DNA of 38,036 nt from Kosmotogaceae bacterium (GCA_003444085.1 DLVL01000104.1:6016-44051); one strand, 5' to 3'. Shown: positions 25,726 to 34,681, counted from the first letter of the stretch. Notes: a model not told the origin generated them from the letters alone. Translations and numbers: made by a program.

Positions 25726-27558
25726 ATGGCTGCGAAAGAATACACGGTTGGAATTGACCTTGGTACTACTAACTCTGTTATTGCCTGGGTGAAACCGGAT
25801 GGAAGTAGTGAAGTAATACCAAATGCAGAAGGGTCAAGAGTTACGCCTTCGATCGTTGCGTTCTCCAAGACTGGAGAAATAATCGTTGGTGAGCCTGCAA
25901 AGAGGCAATCAATATTGAATCCGGATCGCACAATAGCATCGATCAAGCGAGAAATGGGATCCGACTACAAAAAGAAGATCGACGACAAGGAATATACTCC
26001 ACAGGAAATCAGTGCCCTTGTTCTGAAAAAAATGAAAGCAGATGCAGAAGCTTACCTGGGAGGTCCTATCAAAAGGGCAGTGATAACGTGTCCAGCATAC
26101 TTCACAGATGCTCAGAGGCAGGCTACGAAGGAAGCAGGGGTTATCGCAGGTTTCGATGTGATGAGAATCATAAATGAACCTACCGCAGCTTCTGTTGCAT
26201 ATGGTGTCGACAAAGGTGCAGAGGAAAAGAAGATCGTCGTATACGATCTTGGAGGCGGTACGTTCGATGTCTCTCTTCTTGATGTTGGAGAAGGGGTCAT
26301 TGAAGTTCTGGCCACCGCAGGAAATAACCATCTTGGTGGTGATGACTTCGACAGGAAACTGGTTGACTATATCGCAGAGGACTTCAGGAAGAAACACAAT
26401 GTCGATCTCAGGAAGGATAAGCAGGCCCATCAGAGGCTGAAAGATGCAGCAGAGAGAGCGAAGATGGAGCTTTCATCAAAGTACGAGACTGAGCTTAATC
26501 TTCCTTTCATCACTGCAACCGCTGAAGGACCTCTTCACCTGGAGATGAAGATCACCAGGTCAACGTTTGAGTCACTGATAAAGGATCTTGTCGAGGGAAC
26601 CAGAGAGCAGGTTGAACGCGTTCTGAATGACGCCAAGATATCCCCTGGTGAAGTCGATGACATCATTCTTGTGGGCGGTTCGACCAGAACACCCTATGTT
26701 CAGAGTTTCATAAAAGGTATCTTCGGTAAGGATCCCAACAAGACGGTGAATCCCGATGAAGTTGTTGCTGTTGGAGCAGCAATACAGGCTGCGATTTTGT
26801 CCGGGGATGTCGAGAAGGACCTGGTTCTGGTGGATGTGACACCACTCACTCTTGGTGTCGAGGTCAAGGGTGGGTTGATGGAGCCGATAATCGAGCGAAA
26901 TTCAACTGTGCCTACCAAGAAGTCGAAGGTCTTCACTACAGCTGAAGACGGGCAGACAGAGGTTGAAATAGCCGTATTCCAGGGAGAGAGAACAATTGCC
27001 AGAGAGAATTTCTCTCTCGGGAGTTTCAAGCTCACCGGGATCGCTCCAGCACCCAGGGGAGTTCCTCAAATAGAGGTGACTTTTGATATAGATAGAGATG
27101 GAATAGTCCATGTTTCAGCAAAAGATCTGGGAACAGGTAAGGAACAATCAATGGTTGTAAGTGGCAGACAACAGCTGAGCAAGGATGATATAGACAGAAT
27201 GATCAAAGACGCAAAGGAATACGAGGAACAGGACAAGAAGAAGAAGCAAGAAATCGAACTCAAGAACAAGGCAGACGATCTTGCATACAGAATTGACAAA
27301 TTGCTTAAAGAAAGCGAAGACAAGATTTCTCAGGAGGATAGAGCCAAGCTTGAAAACCTTGTAAGGGACCTCAGAGATGCTATCAACGAGGACAACATCC
27401 AGAGGATAAAATTGCTGTTTGACCAGTTAGAAAAAGAGAGCATGCGTGTAGGACAGGAGGTTTATCAGGCCGCTCAGAAAGAAAAGAGTTCAGAATCTCC
27501 AGATGATGAGTCAGAATACATACCACCTGAAGACCAGGGAGAAGGAGACAAGCAATAA
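25726..27558 (+). CDS. dnaK: Molecular chaperone DnaK (Hsp70)
   Basis: Hsp70 binds exposed hydrophobic peptides in an ATP-driven cycle with DnaJ and GrpE. The ATPase domain shows GIDLGTTNS (9-17), NEPTAASVAYG, VYDLGGGTFDVS and ILVGGSTRTPYVQ. The conserved interdomain linker (KDLVLVDVTPLTLG) is present, then the beta substrate-binding domain and helical lid. The acidic tail (EYIPPEDQGEGDKQ) is typical of bacterial DnaK. Length 610 is standard. grpE and dnaJ are not adjacent; hsp20 and a Clp ATPase follow, forming a protein-folding cluster. Confidence 0.97.
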   Translation: MAAKEYTVGIDLGTTNSVIAWVKPDGSSEVIPNAEGSRVTPSIVAFSKTGEIIVGEPAKRQSILNPDRTIASIKREMGSDYKKKIDDKEYTPQEISALVLKKMKADAEAYLGGPIKRAVITCPAYFTDAQRQATKEAGVIAGFDVMRIINEPTAASVAYGVDKGAEEKKIVVYDLGGGTFDVSLLDVGEGVIEVLATAGNNHLGGDDFDRKLVDYIAEDFRKKHNVDLRKDKQAHQRLKDAAERAKMELSSKYETELNLPFITATAEGPLHLEMKITRSTFESLIKDLVEGTREQVERVLNDAKISPGEVDDIILVGGSTRTPYVQSFIKGIFGKDPNKTVNPDEVVAVGAAIQAAILSGDVEKDLVLVDVTPLTLGVEVKGGLMEPIIERNSTVPTKKSKVFTTAEDGQTEVEIAVFQGERTIARENFSLGSFKLTGIAPAPRGVPQIEVTFDIDRDGIVHVSAKDLGTGKEQSMVVSGRQQLSKDDIDRMIKDAKEYEEQDKKKKQEIELKNKADDLAYRIDKLLKESEDKISQEDRAKLENLVRDLRDAINEDNIQRIKLLFDQLEKESMRVGQEVYQAAQKEKSSESPDDESEYIPPEDQGEGDKQ

Positions 27559-27589
27559 CCACTAATAATAGATAGGAGGTGTTGTAGAA

Positions 27590-28048
27590 ATGATAGTAAG
27601 AAGAAGAAATGCTTTTCCTGAAACCTTGAGACCTTTCGAGGAGATCCAGATGGAGATGGACAGACTCTTCAACGACGCCTTCAGGGAGATCGGGTTCGGC
27701 AAAGACACAGATCTGTCAATGCTTGCTCCAGACGTTGACATCTACGAGAAGGATGACAGGCTCTTTGCTGAAATCGAAATCCCCGGAATCGACAAGAAAG
27801 ACATTGACATCAGCATTGAAGACCATGTTCTAACCATCAAAGGCGAGAAGAAGTCTGAGAGAGAAGACAAGGGCAGAAACTACCATGTGGTTGAGCGCCG
27901 CTATGGGAGATTCCAGAGAGCATTCAGGATCCCCGAGTACATCAAGGCAGAGGAAATCAAGGCGAAATTCGACAATGGGATACTAACTGTGGAAATGCCA
28001 AAGAAAGAAGAAGCAAAAAAGAGCTCCATCAAAGTCAAGGTAGACTGA
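27590..28048 (+). CDS. Small heat shock protein, Hsp20/alpha-crystallin family
   Basis: An ATP-independent holdase that forms oligomers and keeps unfolding proteins soluble. The alpha-crystallin domain spans about 50-140, with the P-G doublet in AEIEIPGIDKKDIDIS, VLTIKGEKK, and the strand motif F.NGILTVEMPK (A-x-x-x-NGxL signature). The C-terminus has no clear I-x-I motif but has SSIKVKVD. It is 31 bp after dnaK, with AGGAGGTG upstream, and is followed directly by a strong terminator. Confidence 0.95.
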   Translation: MIVRRRNAFPETLRPFEEIQMEMDRLFNDAFREIGFGKDTDLSMLAPDVDIYEKDDRLFAEIEIPGIDKKDIDISIEDHVLTIKGEKKSEREDKGRNYHVVERRYGRFQRAFRIPEYIKAEEIKAKFDNGILTVEMPKKEEAKKSSIKVKVD

Positions 28049-28062
28049 GAACCAGGCAAAGT

Positions 28063-28092
28063 GAGGGGGCGCCTGGGGCGCCCCCTCTTTTT
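28063..28092 (+). terminator. Strong intrinsic terminator between hsp20 and clpC
   Basis: Perfect 11-bp GC-rich stem (GAGGGGGCGCC / GGCGCCCCCTC) with a TGG loop, followed by TTTTT. It ends one base before the GGAGGTG of the next gene, whose ATG is at 28105. It should end most dnaK-hsp20 transcripts. Confidence 0.9.
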
Positions 28093-28104
28093 GGAGGTGT
28101 TTGT

Positions 28105-30495
28105 ATGTTCGATTATGAAGAATTCACCGAAAAGGCAAGAAAGGTACTGATGGATGTCCAGGACATTCTCAGCCGCTATAAACAAAACCAGATGGGAAGT
28201 GAGCACATTCTTCTTGCCTTGCTCGAAGACAACGATAACCTTGCTGTCGAGGTTATCAAAAACATGGGTGCTAACCTGCCAGCTTTGAAGCGAGACCTGG
28301 AGGATATAATATCACGCTATAGTGGTCATGAGAAGATCGGTGGACAGATATACATGACACCTGATGCAAGACACGTGCTGGAGAATGCCAGGGTTCAGGC
28401 AAACAGAATGAAGGATTCGAAGGTCGGGACTGAGCATATGCTGCTGGGTATTGTCAGCGAGACTTCTACTGCAGCAAGTAAGCTCCTGATGAAGTCAGGT
28501 GTCGATGTTGAGAAGCTCTACAGCACAATTCTCAGCAAGCGCAGTTCAGGCGACGCGCGTGAGAATGAGAACATTGACATTCTGAAGCGTTTCACAATTG
28601 ATCTGACAGACCTGGCCAGGAGAAAGAAACTGATGCCCGTGATAGGAAGAGAAGATGAGATAAGAAGAGTAATACAGATTCTCGGAAGGAAAACGAAGAA
28701 TAATCCTGCTCTTGTTGGAGAGCCAGGTGTCGGAAAGACCGCGATTGTTGAAGGTCTTGCCCAGAGAATTGTTGCAGGGGATGTACCCGAATACTTGAAG
28801 GATAGGAAAGTCCTTGCACTCGATATGGGAAGGGTTGTAGCAGGCACAAAGTTCCGAGGGGAATTCGAGGAACGCATGAAAGGGATTATTGACTCGGTCA
28901 AAAAGATGGCAGGAGAAATCATACTCTTTGTTGACGAGATTCACACCGTGGTTGGGGCAGGAGCTGCCGAAGGCTCAATGGACGCAGCCAATCTAATGAA
29001 GCCCGCACTGGCCAGAGGAGAATTGCAGTGTGTGGGAGCGACGACGCTCGAAGAGTACAGAAAGCACATAGAGCGTGATAAGGCACTGGAAAGACGTTTC
29101 CAAGCAGTGCTGGTTGGCGAACCCACACCTGAACAGACCCTTGATATCCTTAATGGATTAAGGGAATCTTACCAGGACCACCACCAGGTAGAAATAGAGG
29201 ACGAAGCTCTTGAGACTGCAGTTGAGCTCAGTGTCAAGTACATTCCAGATAGGTATTTGCCAGACAAGGCAATAGACCTGATCGATGAAGCAGCGTCTTA
29301 CGTCAGATTGATAGCAGGTTATATGCCGGATGGCTTACGTGCACTTGAGAAGGACCTGAGAAAGAAAGAGGACAGGATCTCTGAGTTAGCGAGTAAGGGT
29401 GATTACGAGCAGGCAGCCAGGCTTAAGACTGAGTATGAAAAGCTGAGAATTGAATTCGAGAAGAAGAAAGAGGAATGGAGCAAGAGCTCAGGCCAGAAAG
29501 AGAATAGGGTAACCAGGGACATAATCGCAAACACCGTCGAACAATGGACAGGGATTCCTGCTGGCAGAATGCTTGAGTCTGAAAGATCGAAGCTTATGAA
29601 CATGGAAGAGCTCATTCATAGAAGGATTGTCAATCAGGATGAAGCTGTGAAGACAGTTTCTCAAACAATAAGGAGAGCTCGAGCTGGACTGAAACTCCCC
29701 AGAAGACCTTGGGGGTCTTTTCTGTTCATGGGGCCCAGCGGTGTAGGAAAGACAGAACTTGCCAAGACTCTTGCCGAGATACTTTTTGGAAGCGAAGATG
29801 CTCTTATAAGAATCGATATGTCGGAATATATGGAGAAGCACACCGTTTCCAGGTTAATCGGGGCACCTCCAGGATATGTTGGCTACGAAGAAGGGGGACA
29901 GCTAACAGAGGCAGTTCGCAGGAGACCCTATTCAGTGATCCTCCTTGATGAGATAGAAAAGGCACACAACGAGGTACATAACGTGCTTCTGCAGGTAATG
30001 GATGACGGAAGGCTTACAGACGGCAAGGGGAAGACAGTCAGTTTCTCGAATACAATTATCATAATGACCAGCAATATCTCATCCGAAGAGCTTGCAGAAA
30101 TTGACTCTGGCAACAGTGAGATAGTGGAAAGGGTAGAGCATTCAATCAAAGCAGCTTTCAAAACTGAGTTCATTAACAGGCTGGATGCAATTGTTCTTTT
30201 CAAGCCTTTGGGTGAAGATATCATGCAGAAAATCGTGTCACTTCAAATCGAGGATGTTAAGAAGCGTCTTCAGGAGCAAGGAATTACACTCGATTATACG
30301 GAAAACGCACTTGCGCACCTTGCCTCTATTGGGCATGATCGACTATATGGTGCCAGACCTGTGAGAAGAATAATCGAAAGAGATGTCGAGGGACCTGTGG
30401 CTGACATGATTGTGAGTGGTGAACTCGACCGGGGCGACACCGTGAAGCTCGATGCCAATGATTACGGAATTATCTTGAAGAAAGCTGTCGTGTAA
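28105..30495 (+). CDS. clpC: ClpC-like AAA+ unfoldase lacking an evident ClpP-docking loop
   Basis: A Hsp100 ATPase of 796 residues. Order: Clp N-domain repeats (about 1-145), AAA-1 with GEPGVGKTAI (about 206-215) and LFVDEIHT, a short middle region with a UVR-like YEQAARLKTEYEKLR (about 433-447) as in ClpC rather than the long ClpB coiled coil, AAA-2 with GPSGVGKTEL (about 543-552), LLDEIEKAH, sensor MTSN and the C-terminal D2-small domain with GARPVRR. Between MTSN and the following helix, where ClpA/ClpC carry [LIV]GF for binding ClpP, the sequence is ISSEELAEIDSGNSEIVE with no such motif. It may act without ClpP. Its ribosome site touches the upstream terminator. Confidence 0.88.
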   Translation: MFDYEEFTEKARKVLMDVQDILSRYKQNQMGSEHILLALLEDNDNLAVEVIKNMGANLPALKRDLEDIISRYSGHEKIGGQIYMTPDARHVLENARVQANRMKDSKVGTEHMLLGIVSETSTAASKLLMKSGVDVEKLYSTILSKRSSGDARENENIDILKRFTIDLTDLARRKKLMPVIGREDEIRRVIQILGRKTKNNPALVGEPGVGKTAIVEGLAQRIVAGDVPEYLKDRKVLALDMGRVVAGTKFRGEFEERMKGIIDSVKKMAGEIILFVDEIHTVVGAGAAEGSMDAANLMKPALARGELQCVGATTLEEYRKHIERDKALERRFQAVLVGEPTPEQTLDILNGLRESYQDHHQVEIEDEALETAVELSVKYIPDRYLPDKAIDLIDEAASYVRLIAGYMPDGLRALEKDLRKKEDRISELASKGDYEQAARLKTEYEKLRIEFEKKKEEWSKSSGQKENRVTRDIIANTVEQWTGIPAGRMLESERSKLMNMEELIHRRIVNQDEAVKTVSQTIRRARAGLKLPRRPWGSFLFMGPSGVGKTELAKTLAEILFGSEDALIRIDMSEYMEKHTVSRLIGAPPGYVGYEEGGQLTEAVRRRPYSVILLDEIEKAHNEVHNVLLQVMDDGRLTDGKGKTVSFSNTIIIMTSNISSEELAEIDSGNSEIVERVEHSIKAAFKTEFINRLDAIVLFKPLGEDIMQKIVSLQIEDVKKRLQEQGITLDYTENALAHLASIGHDRLYGARPVRRIIERDVEGPVADMIVSGELDRGDTVKLDANDYGIILKKAVV

Positions 30496-30559
30496 GATCT
30501 CCCTTTGCAGAAGCCATGTTAAGATCTATCTATATTCATTCTGTAGAGGACTGATTTCC

Positions 30560-31513
30560 GTGCAGAAGATCTCTGTTACATACAAGCTGCCAGAAGAGGG
30601 GCTCAGGCTTCTTAGGAGATACGATCTGAAAGTCAATGCTGAGGATCGATTTCTTAGTAAGCCTGAGCTCATTGATTTTGCTTACAATGCCGATGCGCTT
30701 ATAACACTCCTTTCTGATCAGATAGACCGGGAAGTAATTGAAAGACTTGAGAACCTCAAGGTCATAGCCAATTACGCTGTAGGTTTCAACAATATTGATA
30801 TTGTTGCCGCAAAAGAGAGAGGTGTGGTTGTTACCAATACCCCTGGGGTGCTTACTGAAGCGACGGCCGACCTGACAATGGCTCTCATACTTGCCACGAC
30901 AAGACGATTGGTTGAAGGAGATCGATTTGTTCGCAGAGGTCTGTTTGATGGATGGAAGCCGGAATTACTGCTGGGGGTTTCTCTCAAAGACAGGGTTCTT
31001 GGAATTATTGGCCTGGGAAGGATTGGAAAAGCGGTAGTTCAAAGGGCTAAAGCTTTTGGAATGAAGGTTGTCTATCACAACAGGATGCCAGCCTCGAAGA
31101 AGGAAGAGAAGGCGCTTTCTGTTGAATACAAGAGCCTTGAAGATCTCTTGAAGCTATCAGACGTTGTGTCTGTTCACGTTCCATTGACTAAAGAGACCCG
31201 GCACCTGATCGGTTCTTCCAGGCTGAAACTGATGAAACCAACTGGTGTGCTGATAAACACTTCCAGAGGAGCGGTCATAGACGAACAGGCTTTGATACAG
31301 TTTCTGAGAGAGCGAAGAATATTCGCAGCAGGACTTGATGTATTCGAGAACGAACCCGAGATCCCATATGCGCTGAGGGAACTGGATAATGTCGTTCTGC
31401 TACCGCACCTGGGTTCTGCTACGCGCGAAACCAGAATGGAAATGGCACTAATGGTTGCACGAAACGTTATCGCAGTTCTCAATGGAAAACGTCCTCCCAA
31501 CCGTGTAGTCTAA
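30560..31513 (+). CDS. D-isomer 2-hydroxyacid dehydrogenase (glyoxylate/hydroxypyruvate reductase-like)
   Basis: An NAD(P)-dependent cytoplasmic dehydrogenase of 317 residues. The nucleotide fold shows GLGRIGKAV (about 152-160); catalytic residues are Arg in NTSRGAVID (about 233-241), Glu in ENEPEIP and His in LLPHLGSAT. GVGFN..-like ANYAVGFNNID and TEATADL.MAL are typical of GyaR/GhrB. The substrate cannot be fixed; glyoxylate or hydroxypyruvate is likely. The start is GTG 30560 with GAGG upstream. The stop overlaps the stop of the convergent gene by a few bases. Confidence 0.88.
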   Translation: MQKISVTYKLPEEGLRLLRRYDLKVNAEDRFLSKPELIDFAYNADALITLLSDQIDREVIERLENLKVIANYAVGFNNIDIVAAKERGVVVTNTPGVLTEATADLTMALILATTRRLVEGDRFVRRGLFDGWKPELLLGVSLKDRVLGIIGLGRIGKAVVQRAKAFGMKVVYHNRMPASKKEEKALSVEYKSLEDLLKLSDVVSVHVPLTKETRHLIGSSRLKLMKPTGVLINTSRGAVIDEQALIQFLRERRIFAAGLDVFENEPEIPYALRELDNVVLLPHLGSATRETRMEMALMVARNVIAVLNGKRPPNRVV

Positions 31514-31959
31514 TCGACGTGAAACCACCACAGAGGACCACTATAACGCTGCCCGGCTTCTGTTATCGCAATGACCTGCCAGTAATATGTGTGACCACGC
31601 TCGAGTCCTCTTATCACAATCTCCCTCTGACAACGCACGATTTCGTAAAGAGGCGGATTGGGAGAATCGCCGAAATAGACCTCGTAAACAGTACATGAAA
31701 TCGGAGCAGTCCCGGAGATATCAAGAATCAACTGCCCTTTCTCTCCAATCTTGAAAATCCCGGAAAGGCCCAATTCGACAGTTGTTCTTGAATCCCCTTT
31801 GAATTCCCATGAAAGGATAGTGTTTTGTGTATGTATTGTGGATCCCGGTGAAATGTTGGGTTTGTATGGTTCCAGGGGCACTGATTCCTGTACACTCAAC
31901 AAAGCGGCAACAAGAACAATCGTTAATGCAATACCAATAAGGAGACCAGCGTCTTTCAT
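31510..31959 (-). CDS. Membrane-anchored FN3-like protein, function unknown
   Basis: A 149-residue protein with an N-terminal membrane anchor or uncleaved signal (about 4-22), a proline-rich spacer and an immunoglobulin/FN3-like domain. The pattern YEVYFGDSPNPP ... HTYYWQVIAI ... GPLWWFHV is typical of bacterial FN3 repeats on exported proteins. I choose the ATG at 31959, eight bases after GGAG; the longer frame to 31992 has no ribosome site. It follows an exported DUF62 protein gene but a terminator lies between them. Convergent with the dehydrogenase gene. Confidence 0.75.
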   Translation of the reverse strand: MKDAGLLIGIALTIVLVAALLSVQESVPLEPYKPNISPGSTIHTQNTILSWEFKGDSRTTVELGLSGIFKIGEKGQLILDISGTAPISCTVYEVYFGDSPNPPLYEIVRCQREIVIRGLERGHTYYWQVIAITEAGQRYSGPLWWFHVD

Positions 31960-32014
31960 TATCTTCACTCCTTGGAAAAGTTGATGCTGCAAGAGGAAAC
32001 TTGTGTACCCTGTG

Positions 32015-32044
32015 AAAAACCGGCACGTTGTTTAGACGCGCCGG
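32015..32044 (-). terminator. Intrinsic terminator after the DUF62 gene
   Basis: On the minus strand: stem CCGGCGCGT / ACGTGCCGG (nine pairs, one G-U), loop of 7, then TTTTT. It lies 23 bp after the DUF62 stop and before the FN3-like gene. Confidence 0.8.
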
Positions 32045-32066
32045 CCGGCTGAACAGTTTCATGAAG

Positions 32067-32957
32067 CTACTTGATCTTTTCGATGATCACTTCTGAACCA
32101 ATATCAGCGTCGAAATACTCTCGTGCGTTTCCCCAGTTGATGGCTATTGCAAATTGATCAGTGCTGGCAACATAAGTAAGGAATTCACCAACTTCTACGT
32201 CTCCGTAAGTGTTAACAAAAACTGTTTCAATCGTCTTTCCTTCAACAGTTAACTTGATTCTGTCGCCGAAAGTCAGACCAAGTTCATCAACATACTTACG
32301 TGTGACATTTGTTCTGAGATTTCCGTACTGGTCATGATTCATGACTTCACCGTAGATAATTCCATTTTCTATGTACGCTGCTCCCACATCAAACATGATG
32401 TAGTCAGTTATTTCGGGTCCCACGTCGCTCACTTTTCTTCCGGCTGCAAGATTGGCAGCGGTCGGTGTGAAGATATCTCTACCATGGAAGGTGTAAGACA
32501 CTGGCGGTTTCATAAACGATTCGTTTGTTATCTGATATACAGCTTTGACACCAAAGTCCAGCATCACGTAGGTAAAGAGACCATTATCTGGTCCTACAAA
32601 GAACATGTCGTTCTCAGTGTGTACTACCAGTGGTCTTCTCTCCGTTCCTACCCCGGGGTCAACTACAGCCACAAAGACTGTCCCTGAAGGGAACTCTCTT
32701 GAAGAAAACCACAGTGTTGCAGCGCCCTCTTCCAGTTCGAAAGGTGGGACATCGTGGGTGATATCTACAATAGTAGCCTCCGGGAAGATCGACAGAGCTA
32801 CACCCTTTACGGCACCAACATACCAGTCTCGAGAACCCCAGTCAGTAATGAAGGCAATAATCCCATTGCTGGTTCTCTGAACAGAACTATGTGACAGGAC
32901 TAAAACGCCTGCGAAAACAAGAATCAGTGCAAGGAGAACGATCCTTTTCATACGCAT
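32067..32957 (-). CDS. Exported DUF62-family protein (SAM hydrolase, adenosine-forming, -like)
   Basis: Cytoplasmic DUF62 enzymes split S-adenosylmethionine with water to adenosine and methionine and are related to fluorinases and chlorinases. Family motifs are clear: FITDWGSRDWYVG, VVDPGVGTERRPL with the catalytic Asp and Arg, and FHGRDIFTPTAA with the catalytic His, plus GPDNGLF and the C-terminal beta domain with NHDQYGNLRTN. The start is ATG 32957, five bases after AGGAGGTG; the longer frame to 32996 is rejected. The chosen N-terminus (MRMKR then about 17 hydrophobic residues, LSHSS) is a signal peptide or membrane anchor, which is odd for an enzyme using SAM. Confidence 0.85.
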   Translation of the reverse strand: MRMKRIVLLALILVFAGVLVLSHSSVQRTSNGIIAFITDWGSRDWYVGAVKGVALSIFPEATIVDITHDVPPFELEEGAATLWFSSREFPSGTVFVAVVDPGVGTERRPLVVHTENDMFFVGPDNGLFTYVMLDFGVKAVYQITNESFMKPPVSYTFHGRDIFTPTAANLAAGRKVSDVGPEITDYIMFDVGAAYIENGIIYGEVMNHDQYGNLRTNVTRKYVDELGLTFGDRIKLTVEGKTIETVFVNTYGDVEVGEFLTYVASTDQFAIAINWGNAREYFDADIGSEVIIEKIK

Positions 32958-33142
32958 TTCCTCACCTCCTGATTTTGACCTGCCCACAACTTGCATACAG
33001 AAACGAGGCCGAAAGCAGGCCTTGTTAAATCTAATCCTACCATTATCTAGCGGTGTTTACCAAAATCGTGTATGAAGAGAAACGAAGCTGATCTGTTATC
33101 ATTCTTATAGTAACACGTAAGCGTTGTGAGAGGATTGATCGA

Positions 33143-33601
33143 GTGGATAAGAAGACTGTAGCAAAGTCAGAACTCGCGCACCAGTTCGAGCAACTCGCCA
33201 GGCTGCTTGAGGTTTCAAGAGACAATCCTTTCAAGGTCAGGAGTTACAGATTTGCTTCGCGAGTGATCAAGAATCAGGGCACTGAGAAACTCTCTGCTTC
33301 TACAATTCAGGAGTTGAGCAAGATCAAAGGAATTGGGAAAGCCGTTGTAGATAAGTCCCTCGAGTATCTTGAGAAAGGTCATATGTCAAAACTCGAGGAG
33401 GTCAGGGAATCTCTGCCAAAAGCTATCGGAGTACTGGCTACTGAATCGAAGCTACCTGCTCAGCTCATTTCCATGATCTGGAAGGATCTGGACTTCACTG
33501 CCCCAGAACAGATAATGGCCTTCATTGAAGAGCGAAAGAAAGAATTGAAAATCTCTGACAATGAATTCAGAAGGGTCAAAGACTTACTCACCTCTGAATG
33601 A
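33143..33601 (+). CDS. Stand-alone helix-hairpin-helix protein related to the PolX N-terminal domain
   Basis: The first 90 residues match the 8-kDa DNA-binding domain of family X DNA polymerases: the helix with FEQLARLLEVSRDNPFKVRSYR, and a helix-hairpin-helix LSKIKGIGKAVVDKSLEYL. No polymerase or PHP domain follows; the C-terminal 60 residues are helical and resemble another HhH-like fold. It probably binds nicked or gapped DNA. The start is GTG 33143, preceded by GAGAGG; the upstream 185-bp gap is shared with the divergent DUF62 gene and no clear promoter was identified there. Confidence 0.72.
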   Translation: MDKKTVAKSELAHQFEQLARLLEVSRDNPFKVRSYRFASRVIKNQGTEKLSASTIQELSKIKGIGKAVVDKSLEYLEKGHMSKLEEVRESLPKAIGVLATESKLPAQLISMIWKDLDFTAPEQIMAFIEERKKELKISDNEFRRVKDLLTSE

Positions 33602-33608
33602 AATTCGC

Positions 33609-33830
33609 TTACAGAAGTTTACGAAGTAGAGATATAACCCAGAACACAGCAGTAATCACTCCACTCACGACAAGGCAGCTTACTACTGGGAACCAGAAGT
33701 GAAATCCTTCTCTCTCGATCACGATATCGCCCGGGAGCCTGCCAAGAACCAATCCTGTTCTTTTCAACAATAAGAAGACCACACCAACAATTACAAGTGC
33801 TACACCGAACCTAATCAGCCATTTCTCCAA
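33609..33830 (-). CDS. DUF2905 family small membrane protein
   Basis: A 73-residue protein with two membrane helices (about 5-22 and 46-68) joined by the conserved loop GRLPGDIVIEREGFHFWFP. Function unknown in all known members. It is 7 bp after ugpE on the same strand and probably at the end of that operon. Confidence 0.85.
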   Translation of the reverse strand: MEKWLIRFGVALVIVGVVFLLLKRTGLVLGRLPGDIVIEREGFHFWFPVVSCLVVSGVITAVFWVISLLRKLL

Positions 33831-33837
33831 TACAACA

Positions 33838-34668
33838 TCACTTCTCTTCTTTCAGGGCAAAACCTCTCAGCAAAGTGCCCTGGAACACCAGCAGAATTAC
33901 CAGCGGAGGAATCATTGCGATGATCGTTCCTGCCATTATCACGTTCCATTCTGCTGCTGCTGCCTCACTCGCCAGTAGCATCTTCACACCGATCTGAACC
34001 ACCCGCATGTCGGGTGTGTTGGTAATGATCATCGGCCATAAGTACTCATTCCACATGTAAGTGAATTCAATGAGAAAAAGGGCACCGATATTAGTCCTTG
34101 ACAAGGGAATCAAAATGCTAGTAAGAAAACGCATAGGACCTGCTCCATCGATTCTCGCTGCGTCAGACAAAGATGTGGGGACTGTAAGGAAGAGCTGTCT
34201 GAAAAGCAGTGTTCCTGTTGCACTGGCAAAGAACGGTATGGTGAGAGCACGATAGGAGTTCACCCAGTCAAAGGCCTTCATAAGCTCGTAAGTCGGGATT
34301 ATTCTTACAGGAAGAGGAAGCATGTGTGTTATGAGGATAGCACCAAAGAAGAAGAACTTCCCTTTGAAATCTCCAAAGTAAGTGAAAGCAAAAGCTGCCA
34401 ATATGGAAAGCGATATTTTCGCTACCGAAACAACAACAGAAATATAGCTGCTGTTTAAAATCAGTCTGCCCATGTTCACTGTGTTCCATGCTGTTTTATA
34501 GTTCTGCGCAGCGTGGACGCTCGGAATAAAGCGAGGAGGGTAGCTGTAAGATTGTCGCAGACTAAGAGTACTCATTGTTATCGCGTAATATATGGGGAAC
34601 ATGATCACTATGAGAGCTATGATCACAACTAAATACACGATGATTTTCCTTTGGGTTGATTTCTTCAT
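33838..34668 (-). CDS. ugpE: ABC transporter permease, UgpE-like (glycerol-3-phosphate type)
   Basis: An inner-membrane permease of the MalG/UgpE class with six predicted helices. The EAA loop that contacts the ATPase reads DAARIDGAGPMRFLTSILIPLSRTN (about residues 172-196), and the segment ASATGTLLFRQLFLT before it, plus YMWNEYLWP after it, match UgpE closely. Length 276 fits. Together with UgpA and UgpB it should import glycerol 3-phosphate or glycerophosphodiesters. No ATPase gene (ugpC) is in the window, so a shared MsmK/UgpC-type ATPase elsewhere is expected. Confidence 0.88.
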   Translation of the reverse strand: MKKSTQRKIIVYLVVIIALIVIMFPIYYAITMSTLSLRQSYSYPPRFIPSVHAAQNYKTAWNTVNMGRLILNSSYISVVVSVAKISLSILAAFAFTYFGDFKGKFFFFGAILITHMLPLPVRIIPTYELMKAFDWVNSYRALTIPFFASATGTLLFRQLFLTVPTSLSDAARIDGAGPMRFLTSILIPLSRTNIGALFLIEFTYMWNEYLWPMIITNTPDMRVVQIGVKMLLASEAAAAEWNVIMAGTIIAMIPPLVILLVFQGTLLRGFALKEEK

Positions 34669-34681
34669 ACTACAACACCGC

